Assembly: GCA_963803015.1 (NCBI GenBank)
Contig: CAWDKV010000003.1
Span: 434,001-498,000, forward strand
Length of the DNA stretch: 64,000 bases
Direction of reading: 5' to 3'
DNA from: Berkiella sp963803015
GTDB taxonomy: Bacteria > Pseudomonadota > Gammaproteobacteria > Berkiellales > Berkiellaceae
Under the pieces are notes generated by a model. The model had not been told where the DNA came from. It saw only the letters and a list, made by a program, of their open reading frames with translations, and searched no databases. The position numbers and the translations under genes were made by a program. Positions 26,283-34,770 of the stretch are shown one piece after another (the stretch's first letter is position 1; each line of letters begins with the position of its first letter).

Positions 26283-26296
26283 ATACAATAGTATAT
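26281..26296. promoter_or_regulatory. Candidate toxin-antitoxin operator palindrome
   Basis: ATATAC-AATA-GTATAT, a perfect 6-bp inverted repeat, overlaps the toxin start codon. Antitoxin (or toxin-antitoxin complex) binding here would repress the operon. Assigned by position. Confidence 0.5.
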
Positions 26297-26694
26297 ATAT
26301 CGAATTGAATATGGTCAACTGTTTGTATTAGCAATAAAAGATATCTTGAAGCAAGGAACCCTGCAACCCAATGTAAGGTGAAGTTACACGATTCTGATTT
26401 TGGTTGGGTTGGTAAAATAAATAAAATCTTGATTATATTTACTCAGCTTGTTCGTACGAAAACCTCGTTAAGCAGCAGAACAAGCGCTGGATCGAGAAAA
26501 CTCCACTAAGTCTTATGATAAGAGGGGCAAAAGCTGTTTGATGGATATATTAAAAATAAAAGTAGAAAATCACATATAGCATTCGTTGTAACAGTTTTTT
26601 TACGAAGGTTAAGCATTGATTAATAACAAGGCGCGATCAGGCTTGAGTCGTTGACTTTCGATATCATGCAAGTCTGATCTCATTTCTCGTCTCA
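26297..26694. other. Intergenic region with no gene seen
   Basis: About 400 bp between the toxin-antitoxin operon and the double-glycine peptide genes. No frame on either strand has a credible protein or ribosome-binding site. No immunity-protein gene is apparent. Confidence 0.4.
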
Positions 26695-26946
26695 TTACAT
26701 GAAAGTTTCAGCAATCTCATTTGGGCAGTATGTAGAAATCCAAGATTTGTACATGTCTACGAAATCTGCTTGGTCATTATAATATGGTACATTTTCAGGA
26801 GTATCACCATTATATCTCATTTTAAGTACTTGAAAACGTGAGTTATGATATTGAGTCAACGAATAAGTACACATGTAATACGAATCCTCACCTGCAAACT
26901 CACCGCCAGAAATCTTGCTTAATTCAGAATCACTAATAATATTCAT
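26695..26946 (-). CDS. Double-glycine-leader secreted peptide B
   Basis: This is an 83-residue precursor whose first 15 residues, MNIISDSELSKISGG, match the double-glycine leader pattern of class II bacteriocins and microcins (S-x-x-E-L-x-x-I-x-G-G). Cutting after GG by a C39-peptidase ABC exporter would release a 68-residue acidic, Tyr-rich peptide with two cysteines. The ATG at 26946 follows GGAG by 6 nt; an in-frame upstream extension has no ribosome-binding site and would spoil the leader. It lies 23 bp after a second gene of the same kind. The mature part matches nothing I recognise. Export by such a transporter is expected but none is in the window. Confidence 0.72.
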   Translation of the reverse strand: MNIISDSELSKISGGEFAGEDSYYMCTYSLTQYHNSRFQVLKMRYNGDTPENVPYYNDQADFVDMYKSWISTYCPNEIAETFM

Positions 26947-26969
26947 ATTTAACTCCAGATAATTCTCGA

Positions 26970-27242
26970 TTAATAAAGAAAAATGCTCGGGTCTACACAA
27001 CCACTATTGTGAAGATCGTCGTATGAGCATTCTTGCATAGCAATTTTTTGATGATAAATCATCAAATTTACCGCAGCAGCTTTAGAGCTGGTATTTTGAT
27101 CTAAAAGTGCACCGAGCGCATTAGCTCGATATTTTAAAAAATTAATGACTGCATTTGAGCACGGGCTTACGTGAGCATCTATATCGCTACCAATTTGACC
27201 ACCTGCTATCTTATAGCATTCAGAATTTATCATCTTTCTCAT
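26970..27242 (-). CDS. Double-glycine-leader secreted peptide A
   Basis: This is a 90-residue precursor that also starts with a 15-residue leader ending in GG (MRKMINSECYKIAGG), sharing E, I and GG positions with peptide B. The predicted mature part is 75 residues with three cysteines (in SPCS, QECS and SGCV) and a helical hydrophobic middle (NFLKYRANALGALL). The ATG at 27242 is 8 nt from GAGG; a GTG at 27248 is less likely. The two genes are co-directional with a 23-bp gap, like two-peptide bacteriocins. Alternative: other small secreted effectors using the same export route. Confidence 0.72.
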   Translation of the reverse strand: MRKMINSECYKIAGGQIGSDIDAHVSPCSNAVINFLKYRANALGALLDQNTSSKAAAVNLMIYHQKIAMQECSYDDLHNSGCVDPSIFLY

Positions 27243-28273
27243 GTGCACATCCTCATTTAAATAACGTAGCTAAAGGGTAACATATAAAATTAATTTCAAC
27301 AATCTTTCTAATAATATTCAAGATATTTTGTTTTTATAACTATTCAAAAGTGTCCGCAAATACTCGCTCTACCCGAATTATATTTTTTTATGACAGTGTT
27401 TTTATTATGCCATAAGCATTTGATGAAGTGTTTATGGTAAGTCGCAGGTGCGGAAATTAGTAAAAAGTCACCTCCCTTCTTGTTCGGCATAGCTTCAGCG
27501 ATGCCAGCTATCGAAGCAGGAAACTGATGGAGATTTTGATAAATAATAATGCGTCATTCATGCCCTCTTCTGATGGTTTTTAACGCATATTGTAATTGCT
27601 TAATTTTGGCTCGAAATCTGATGATTCACTAAAGAATGAATAAACTGCTGCTTCTACGGAAAGCAAAAGATATTATTTGGCCTTGTAACCAATTAAGTTA
27701 AAAAAGCCTACATTTATCTGCTGATGGAGCACATTCAAACTAGGCAAAATAAGGATTTTGCCAGTTCTCGGCTCATCCATGGCGAGAAGACTTATCTTTT
27801 AAGAGGTTTGATTATTTGTTCTTATGTCATGCGATTCAATAAAAAGAGATGATGTGACCCGGAGTACAGATTGGTGGCATGCTGTTTTGCGTGCAAAGCC
27901 ACGCACAAGCCTGGCAATAAACTACGCAAAAATTAAGGACCCTTTTGCGAACCCTTTGGAAGGGGCCCAGATCGTACGAAAAAGGGATGTCGAATGGCGA
28001 CTTAGCAGTCGTCATTTTTTAAGTCTATATTTTTTAACCAATATTAAATTCCCTAAATCTTTGTCGTCCGCAAAAGGGTTGGCTTTTCTTACTCACATGA
28101 TTTCTTGATGAGAGTAAAGATACCCATTCGAGAATCAAAACGCGTATATTAGTTATGCTAAATGAGTAAAAGTACGATTTGAAGTAATTCCCCAGTGCAT
28201 AGCCACTTTCAGAACCATTATAAGGAATAAAGAATGGTTGATTGAAGTCAGTGTCTTTCAAAAAAGGAGGTTG
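27243..28273. other. About 1 kb without a convincing gene; probable decayed DNA
   Basis: Only short frames without ribosome-binding sites are present. It holds repeat B copy 2 (27835-27967). The mix of a repeat copy and non-coding filler suggests the remains of an excised mobile element, but I can recognise no transposase. Confidence 0.5.
27835..27967. repeat. Dispersed repeat B, copy 2
   Basis: It shares an identical block of more than 20 bp and further similarity with 21451-21547, with about 25 bp extra in the middle. Two short frames that cross this repeat are probably not genes. Confidence 0.6.
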
Positions 28274-29173
28274 CTATTTTCTCTGTGCAATCATCGCCGT
28301 GGCGACTTTGGATCGATTGGCTATCTTCAGTTGAGAGCAAATGTAATCACCGGCTTCGATGAGCTTATCTAGTGAAACACCAGTCTCTAGGCCTAAGCCA
28401 TTGAGCAAATAAAGGACTTCTTCCGTGGCGATATTTCCTGTCGCGCCTTTTGCATAAGGACATCCACCAAGGCCTGCGACCGAGCTGTCAAGCGTTGTTA
28501 TGCCTAGCTCTAAACAAGCTAAGATATTCGCTAAAGCTTGACCATATGTATCATGAAAATGTAAAGCAATATTATTTATAGGAAGATGCGTGCTCACCGC
28601 TTTAACCATGGTTTTGGCAGCTTTTGCTGTCCCCACACCAATCGTATCTCCTAAAGCGATTTCATCGCAGCCAGCTTCATATAATTTGGTTGCCACATGC
28701 GCCACTTGCGACAAGCTGACTTTGCCTTCATAAGGACAACCTAACGCACAAGAGACATATCCTCTCACTTTTAATTTATGTTCTTTTGCTTTTTTAATCA
28801 CTTTGGCATATTCAAAGAGGCTATCTGCAATAGAGTGATGAATGTTCTTTTGCGAAAAAGTTTCAGAGGCAGCAGCAAAGACAGCAATATTTTGCACGTG
28901 ACATTTCAAAGCGTTATCAAGACCCTTCAAGTTTGGCACTAAGGCAGAAAAATGTGCAGAATGAGAGGGGAGAGCAATAAAGAGTTGTTCATGATCAGCC
29001 AACTGAGGAATAGCTTTTGCTGAGACAAAACTCGTGGCTTCTATATATTTAAGATTGCTTGCCAGCAATAATTGAATAAATTTTAGTTTAACCTCTGTAG
29101 AAACAAAGCCCTTTTCATTTTGTAAACCGTCTCTTGGACCTACTTCCACCAGTTTAATGCTAGTCTTTGTCAT
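28274..29173 (-). CDS. liuE: Hydroxymethylglutaryl-CoA lyase
   Basis: This 299-residue TIM-barrel enzyme splits HMG-CoA into acetyl-CoA and acetoacetate, the last step of leucine breakdown. The opening VEVGPRDGLQNEKGF and the catalytic-cysteine signature GLGGCPYAKGATGNIATE are diagnostic, and LHFHDTYGQALAN is also present. It is the last gene of the liu operon and overlaps the hydratase gene by 14 bp. Confidence 0.95.
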   Translation of the reverse strand: MTKTSIKLVEVGPRDGLQNEKGFVSTEVKLKFIQLLLASNLKYIEATSFVSAKAIPQLADHEQLFIALPSHSAHFSALVPNLKGLDNALKCHVQNIAVFAAASETFSQKNIHHSIADSLFEYAKVIKKAKEHKLKVRGYVSCALGCPYEGKVSLSQVAHVATKLYEAGCDEIALGDTIGVGTAKAAKTMVKAVSTHLPINNIALHFHDTYGQALANILACLELGITTLDSSVAGLGGCPYAKGATGNIATEEVLYLLNGLGLETGVSLDKLIEAGDYICSQLKIANRSKVATAMIAQRK

Positions 29174-29957
29174 TTTTCCTCCACGCAGGAAGTCTTTTTT
29201 CTAGAAAGGCATTGAGGCCTTCTTGTCCTTCTTCAGAAGTGCGCAGCTTAGCAAGAATCTCCGTGGTCAAATCTATCACTTCAGGTGTAATGTGTAGCGG
29301 TGCTATCGCATTTGAAAGTTTTTTTGCTGCTTTTATAGCAAGGGGGCCATTTTCTAATATCGCTTCTATCCATTTATCACAGGCTAAGGTTAATTGCTCG
29401 GGATGAACCACTTCATGACACAAGCCCATTTGAACTGCTTTTTTGGCATCAAAAGGGAGGGCGGAGATAAAATGTGCTTTTGCTACGCGCGCCCCAATAG
29501 CTTGGATCACATATGGGCTAATTACAGCTGGAACAAGCCCAAACTTGACTTCTGAAAAACAAAATTTAGCAGCAGTGGAAGCAATAGCAATATCGCAACA
29601 AACCACTAACCCAATACCTCCACCATAGGAGGGGCCTTGAACCAAAGCTAGCGTTGGTTTCTTGATATTATAAAGTGTGCACATTAGATGTGCCAAAAGC
29701 TCAGCTTCTTTTCTGTTTTTTTGCAGAGGATAGGTTGAGACTTTTTTCATATAGGCGAGATCAGCCCCTGCAGAGAAAGAGGGGCCTTCACTTTTAATCA
29801 CAATTATCTTGACATTATTGTCACGTTGGAATTCAGAAAGAATTTCTATGATCAGCTCAATCATTTTTTTGTTGAGCGCGTTATGTTTTTGAGGTTGATT
29901 TAAGATAAGAGAGCCCACACCTCGGGAGTCAATATCAGTTAAAATAAGCTCGCTCAT
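29160..29957 (-). CDS. liuC: Enoyl-CoA hydratase, probable methylglutaconyl-CoA hydratase
   Basis: This 265-residue crotonase-fold enzyme has the oxyanion-hole segment FSAGADLAYMKK and the second glycine segment GPSYGGGIGLVVCCD, with the catalytic glutamate region FSEVKFGLVPAVI. In this operon it should hydrate 3-methylglutaconyl-CoA to HMG-CoA. Its start overlaps the upstream stop by 4 bp (ATGA). Confidence 0.9.
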   Translation of the reverse strand: MSELILTDIDSRGVGSLILNQPQKHNALNKKMIELIIEILSEFQRDNNVKIIVIKSEGPSFSAGADLAYMKKVSTYPLQKNRKEAELLAHLMCTLYNIKKPTLALVQGPSYGGGIGLVVCCDIAIASTAAKFCFSEVKFGLVPAVISPYVIQAIGARVAKAHFISALPFDAKKAVQMGLCHEVVHPEQLTLACDKWIEAILENGPLAIKAAKKLSNAIAPLHITPEVIDLTTEILAKLRTSEEGQEGLNAFLEKRLPAWRKNDKD

Positions 29958-31564
29958 ATTCTAAAGATCCCAAATTGTGTTTTCGAGATTGATTTGTTCA
30001 GGGTGAGTGAGAGTGCTGAACCCAAAATGTCGCGCGTCGCAAGTGGATCAATGATCCCATCATCCCAAAGCCTTGCACTCGAGTAAAAAGGATGGCCTTG
30101 TTTATCATATTGCAGTGCCAGATTTTTAATAAATTCAGCTTCTGTTTCAGGCGCTAATACTTGTCCTGCTTTTGCTAATTTTGCTTTTTTTACTTGTGAT
30201 AATACACTTGCTGCTTGCTCGCCGCCCATAACGGAAATTCTTGCATTGGGCCACATCCACAAAAATCGTGGAGAGAAAGCGCGACCACACATTGCATAAT
30301 TGCCAGCACCGAAACTCCCCCCAATAATGACGGTAAGCTTTGGCACGTTGGCACAGGCAACGGCATGCACCATTTTGGCCCCTTCTTTGGCAATGCCACG
30401 CATTTCTTCTCTTTTACCTACCATAAAGCCTGTAATATTTTGTAGGAAAATCAAAGGTATTTGTCTTTGACAACATAATTCAATAAAATGTGTTCCTTTT
30501 TGTGCTGATTCGCAAAATAAGACCCCATTATTAGCAATAATCCCAACAGGAATGCCGTGAATATATGCAAAGCCACAAATGAGGGTTGTGCCATATTTGG
30601 CCTTAAATTCATGAAAATCGGAATCATCAATCAATCGAGCAATAATTTCCTTGCTATCCATGAAGATTTTTAATGAAGAGGGGATGATGCCGTAGAGATC
30701 TTTTATATCGTATCTGGGAGACACAACAGGTTGCACTGTAAAGGGAAGAGAAAGTGGTGTTTGCGTCAAATGTTGCACACATTCTCTTGCTATTCGCAAC
30801 GCGTCATGTTCATCTTCGGCGTAATGATCTGCTACGCCTGATATTTTACAATGGACATCAGCCCCGCCTAATTCTTGCTCTGTGACTTCTTCACCGGTTG
30901 CGGCCTTAACTAAAGGGGGGCCGGCTAAGAATATGGTGGCTTGATTTTTCACCATAATGCTTTCATCTGCCATTGCGGGAATATAAGCGCCACCCGCTGT
31001 GCAAGAGCCTAATACGATAGCGATTTGCGGAATACCAAGGCTGGACATCCGTGCTTGATTATAAAAAATCCGACCAAAATGTTCTTTATCAGGAAAAACT
31101 TCATCTTGATAAGGTAAATTTGCGCCACCAGAATCAACTAAATAAAGACAAGGTAGGTTGTTTTCTTCTGCAATGGCTTGTGCGCGTAGATGCTTTTTTA
31201 AAGTAATAGGATAATAAGTGCCGCCTTTCACCGTGGCATCATTGGCAATGATCACGCAATCTCTGTCGTGGATTTTGCCAATGCCTGTAATAATGCCGCC
31301 TGCAGCTACTTCTTCTTCATAAAGTTGATAGCCTGCAAGTGGAGAGAGTTCTAAAAAGGGAGAGTCTTTATCTAGCAAAAGCACGATCCGGTCTCTTACT
31401 AACAATTTACCGCGTTCTTGATGTTTATCTTGCAAAGCTTTGCCACCACCTAGAGTTATTTTTTGGGTGAGAGCGGTCAATTGCTTGACTTGCAAAGTCA
31501 TGCTTTGGGCATTTAAATGGAAAGCCTCAGTATTCGTTTTAATTTGACTTTTAATAATTGTCAT
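29954..31564 (-). CDS. liuB: Methylcrotonyl-CoA carboxylase, carboxyltransferase (beta) subunit
   Basis: This 536-residue carboxyltransferase transfers carboxyl from biotin to 3-methylcrotonyl-CoA in leucine degradation. Family features include LLVRDRIVLLLDKDSPFLEL, NDATVKGGTYYPITLKKHLR and GGSFGAGNYAMCGRAFSPRF. The start at 31564 is preferred over an upstream TTG in frame. The partner biotin-carboxylase/biotin-carrier subunit (liuD) is not next to it and is not in the window. It overlaps liuC by 4 bp. Confidence 0.93.
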   Translation of the reverse strand: MTIIKSQIKTNTEAFHLNAQSMTLQVKQLTALTQKITLGGGKALQDKHQERGKLLVRDRIVLLLDKDSPFLELSPLAGYQLYEEEVAAGGIITGIGKIHDRDCVIIANDATVKGGTYYPITLKKHLRAQAIAEENNLPCLYLVDSGGANLPYQDEVFPDKEHFGRIFYNQARMSSLGIPQIAIVLGSCTAGGAYIPAMADESIMVKNQATIFLAGPPLVKAATGEEVTEQELGGADVHCKISGVADHYAEDEHDALRIARECVQHLTQTPLSLPFTVQPVVSPRYDIKDLYGIIPSSLKIFMDSKEIIARLIDDSDFHEFKAKYGTTLICGFAYIHGIPVGIIANNGVLFCESAQKGTHFIELCCQRQIPLIFLQNITGFMVGKREEMRGIAKEGAKMVHAVACANVPKLTVIIGGSFGAGNYAMCGRAFSPRFLWMWPNARISVMGGEQAASVLSQVKKAKLAKAGQVLAPETEAEFIKNLALQYDKQGHPFYSSARLWDDGIIDPLATRDILGSALSLTLNKSISKTQFGIFRI

Positions 31565-31568
31565 ATCT

Positions 31569-32763
31569 TTATCCGTTGATTTCAATGGCGATTGCAGTTG
31601 CTTCGCCTCCGCCTATACAAATAGCAGCGATCCCTCGTTTTAAGTTATTTTGTTTGAGAGCATAAATAAGCGTGGTGAGAATTCTTGCGCCAGAAGCACC
31701 GATAGGATGTCCTAATGCACAAGCGCCGCCATGAATGTTTACTTTTTCTAAAGGTAAAGCCAGAGATTGAATAGTTGCCAATGTTACCACGGCAAAAGCC
31801 TCATTTATTTCGTACAAATCGACATCCTCTTTTTGCCAACCAGCTTTTTCTAGCACACGCGTAATGGCTTTAATGGGTGCTGTAGTAAACCAAGCCGGAT
31901 CTTCGGCATTGGAAGCATGCGCGATGATGGTAGCAAGAGGGGTTAAATTTCTGATTTGTGCTTCAGTTGCCGTCATTAAAAGATGTGCTGCCGCACCCAT
32001 CAGAAATCCCGCTTGAATTAGCGGGAGTCACTGTGCCACCCTCTTTGAAGGAGGGCTTGAGAAGAGGGATTTTTTCTGGCATAGCTTTTTGGGGTAGTTC
32101 ATCTTGAAAAACGCTTATTTCTTTATCTTTGACAGGATAAGTGACTTTAAGCATTTCTGAATTAAAATAGCCCTTTTCAGTCGCCGTTTTTGCAAGATGA
32201 AGGGAGCGCAAAGCAAATGCATCTTGCATTTCTCGGGTGAGCTGAAACTTTTCAGCGCAAAGCTCGGCAAAACTGCCCATTAAACGGCCTTTATCGTAAG
32301 CATCTTCTAAACCATCTAGAAACATATGATCATAAGTTGTAGCATGACCCATGCGATATCCTATTCGGGCTTTTGTTAGCAAATAAGGAGCATTAGACAT
32401 GCTCTCCATGCCTCCAGCTATCACTATTTTATGGCTGCCGGCTTTAATTTGATCATGGCCTATCATGATGGCTTTCATGCCAGAGCCACATACTTTATTA
32501 ACGGTTGTCGCCCCAATTTCTTTTGAAAGACCGGCGAGTATGGCAGCTTGCCTAGCGGGAGCTTGGCCAACTCCTGCAGAGAGTACGCATCCCATAATGA
32601 CTTCATCGATTTCTTGATGAGGCAAAGATATTTTTTCAAGAGTGCCTTTAATTGCTACGGCACCTAATTCGGGCGCGCTCAAAGGCATAAGAGAGCCTAA
32701 ATATTGACCAATTGGCGTGCGTTGTGTGCTGACAATAACGACTGCGCGCTCTCTCTTCTCCAC
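31569..32763 (-). pseudogene. Acetyl-CoA acetyltransferase (thiolase), frameshifted
   Basis: This thiolase is split into two frames. The first (32763-31963) has the N-terminal half with the acyl-accepting Cys in NKVCGSGMKA. The second (about 32000-31569) holds the rest with YEINEAFAVV, GGACALGHPIGASGARI and the second catalytic Cys in AICIGGGEA. The break is at a G-run on the coding strand (31996-31998): one base removed there restores SGISDGAAAHLLM across the joint. All other motifs are intact, so the change is recent or a sequencing error. The enzyme would turn acetoacetyl-CoA into acetyl-CoA. Confidence 0.88.
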
Positions 32764-32774
32764 TTTATTTTTCC

Positions 32775-33938
32775 TTATTCTGTTTCTTTAAATATTTCTC
32801 GCCCAATAATAAGACGACGGATCTCTGAAGTTCCCGCACCGATTTCATATAGTTTGGCATCTCGCAAATAACGCCCAGTGGGGTATTCGTTAATATAACC
32901 ATTTCCTCCCAAGCATTGAATAGCCTCGAGTGCGATTTTGGTTGCCTGCTCTGAGGTATATAAAATAACGGCTGCGGCGTCTTTATTAGACAAAGAGTGG
33001 GTTGCCTCTACACTTTGCGCTAAAGCATAAAGGTAAGATCGCGCAGCATGAATGGTTGTATACATATTGGCTACTTTAGCTTGGATAAGCTGAAACTCAC
33101 CTATCGCTTGGCCAAATTGTTTTCTTTGGTGAACATAAGGGATAACCGTATCCAAGCAAGCTTGCATGATACCTAAAGGACCTGCTGCCAAAATCAGACG
33201 CTCATAGTTTAATCCGCTCATTAAAACTTTTGCGCCTTCATTTATTTTGCCTAATATGTTTTGAGCAGGAATTTTACAATTATCAAAAACAAGCTCAGAG
33301 GTATTGGAACCACGCATGCCCAATTTATCCAATTTTTGTGCAGGGTGCCAACCCAGATGAGATTTATCGACAATAAAAGCAGTTACCCCTTTGGCGCCTG
33401 CTTGTTTGTCCGTTCTGGCATAAACAATGATAACATCTGCATCAGGCCCATTCGTTATCCACATCTTGTTGCCCTGAAGTGTGAATATGTCATCTTGGAG
33501 CGTTGCGCTAAGAGAAAGGCTCATTACATCAGAGCCACTGCCAGTTTCACTCATTGCTAGCGCACCAATATGTTCACCTGAAATGAGTTTGGGAAGATAT
33601 TGTTTTCTTTGATCGGGATTGCCATTGCGAAAGAGTTGATTCACACAAAGATTTGAATGTGCACCATAGCTTAACCCGACCGCGCCTGAGGCGCGGCTTA
33701 TTTCTTCCATGGCAATGACATGGGCGCTATAGCCTAATCCTGCTCCACCCTCTTCTTCAGATACTGTGATCCCAAGCAGACCTAAATCCCCAAGCTTTTT
33801 CCAGAGTGCTTTTGGAAAATGATTTTTTTCATCAATTTCTCTTGCAAGCGGCGCAATTTCTTTTTGAGAAAATTGCTGAACCGTCTGTCGAATGAGTTTG
33901 GTCGTGTCATTGAGTTGAGACTCAATTGCTTCAAACAT
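32775..33938 (-). CDS. liuA: Isovaleryl-CoA dehydrogenase
   Basis: This 387-residue FAD-dependent acyl-CoA dehydrogenase is first in the liu operon. The glutamate of LNYERLILAAGP corresponds to the isovaleryl-CoA dehydrogenase catalytic base (human Glu254). The usual medium-chain position reads YEIGAGTSEIRR without a glutamate, as in true isovaleryl-CoA dehydrogenases. FAD-binding segments MSETGSGSDVMSL and LGGNGYINEYP are present. It makes 3-methylcrotonyl-CoA in leucine oxidation. Confidence 0.93.
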   Translation of the reverse strand: MFEAIESQLNDTTKLIRQTVQQFSQKEIAPLAREIDEKNHFPKALWKKLGDLGLLGITVSEEEGGAGLGYSAHVIAMEEISRASGAVGLSYGAHSNLCVNQLFRNGNPDQRKQYLPKLISGEHIGALAMSETGSGSDVMSLSLSATLQDDIFTLQGNKMWITNGPDADVIIVYARTDKQAGAKGVTAFIVDKSHLGWHPAQKLDKLGMRGSNTSELVFDNCKIPAQNILGKINEGAKVLMSGLNYERLILAAGPLGIMQACLDTVIPYVHQRKQFGQAIGEFQLIQAKVANMYTTIHAARSYLYALAQSVEATHSLSNKDAAAVILYTSEQATKIALEAIQCLGGNGYINEYPTGRYLRDAKLYEIGAGTSEIRRLIIGREIFKETE

Positions 33939-33997
33939 GAGCGCATTCCTGCCGATAACAATAAAATAAGTATATGGTAAATGAAAAAAGGACGCCT

Positions 33998-34762
33998 ATG
34001 AATATCAAAGACAATCTGTTTATAGTGACAGGCGGTGGCTCTGGTCTGGGTGCAAGTGTGTGCCAACACCTCGCGCAATTAGGTGGAAAAATCGCTGTTT
34101 TAGATGTTTCAGATAAAAGCGCAAATACGGTTGCAGATAAAGTGCAAGGATTTGCGCGGGCGTGTGATGTCACCAATGAGAGTGAAGTGCAAAACGCCTT
34201 AGAAAAAATTACCGATCATTTTAAACAATCGCCACGTGGACTGATAAATTGTGCAGGGATTGCACCTGCGCAACGTATGGTGGGTAGAGAAGGTCCCGCC
34301 CCTTTAACATGGTTTGAAAATGTAATAAAAATAAACTTAATTGGCACCTTTAATGTGATGCGTTTGGTAGCCCAGAGTATGATGAAAGCCTCTCCTTTAG
34401 AGGAAGAGGAACGAGGTGTGATTATTAATACAGCTTCCATTTCTGCATTTGATGGCCAAATTGGGCAATCAGCCTATAGTGCTTCAAAAGGGGGGATAGT
34501 GGCGATGACTTTGCCTTTAGCCAGAGAGTTGGCCTCTATGGGAATTCGCATTATGGCAATCGCTCCAGGAACAATGGATACGGCTATGGTCGAAAAAATG
34601 CCAGAAAACGTTAGAGCCTCCTTACTTGCTCAAACTATTTTTCCTAAACGTTTAGGTAGACCGAGTGAGTTTGCAGCCTTGGTTGCACATATTATCAGTA
34701 ATACTTTACTTAATGGTGAAGTCATTCGATTGGATGGTGCTGTGCGATTTGGGCCAAGATAA
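33998..34762 (+). CDS. SDR-family 3-hydroxyacyl-CoA dehydrogenase (type II/HSD10-like)
   Basis: This 254-residue short-chain dehydrogenase has the NAD-binding TGGGSGLGASVC at the N-terminus, NTASISAF strand and the catalytic YSASKGG motif. The pattern CAGIAPAQRMVGREGP matches the HSD17B10/3-hydroxy-2-methylbutyryl-CoA dehydrogenase branch, which works in isoleucine breakdown. The ATG at 33998 follows AAGGA; an in-frame ATG at 33974 gives an unlikely extension. It is divergent from the liu operon with a 59-bp gap that should hold both promoters. Confidence 0.87.
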   Translation: MNIKDNLFIVTGGGSGLGASVCQHLAQLGGKIAVLDVSDKSANTVADKVQGFARACDVTNESEVQNALEKITDHFKQSPRGLINCAGIAPAQRMVGREGPAPLTWFENVIKINLIGTFNVMRLVAQSMMKASPLEEEERGVIINTASISAFDGQIGQSAYSASKGGIVAMTLPLARELASMGIRIMAIAPGTMDTAMVEKMPENVRASLLAQTIFPKRLGRPSEFAALVAHIISNTLLNGEVIRLDGAVRFGPR

Positions 34763-34770
34763 AGCTTAGA

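Noticed and set aside
27243..27834. Remains of a transposase
   Set aside because: Short translated pieces look vaguely protein-like on the minus strand but I could not match any transposase motif or find terminal inverted repeats.
27824..28108. 94-codon plus-strand frame
   Set aside because: It runs over repeat B and has no ribosome-binding site; the matching copy near 21.5 kb does not keep the frame.
28034..28261. 75-codon minus-strand frame after the HMG-CoA lyase gene
   Set aside because: It starts with TTG behind a pyrimidine-rich (CCTCC) stretch, the reverse of a ribosome-binding site; no recognisable protein.
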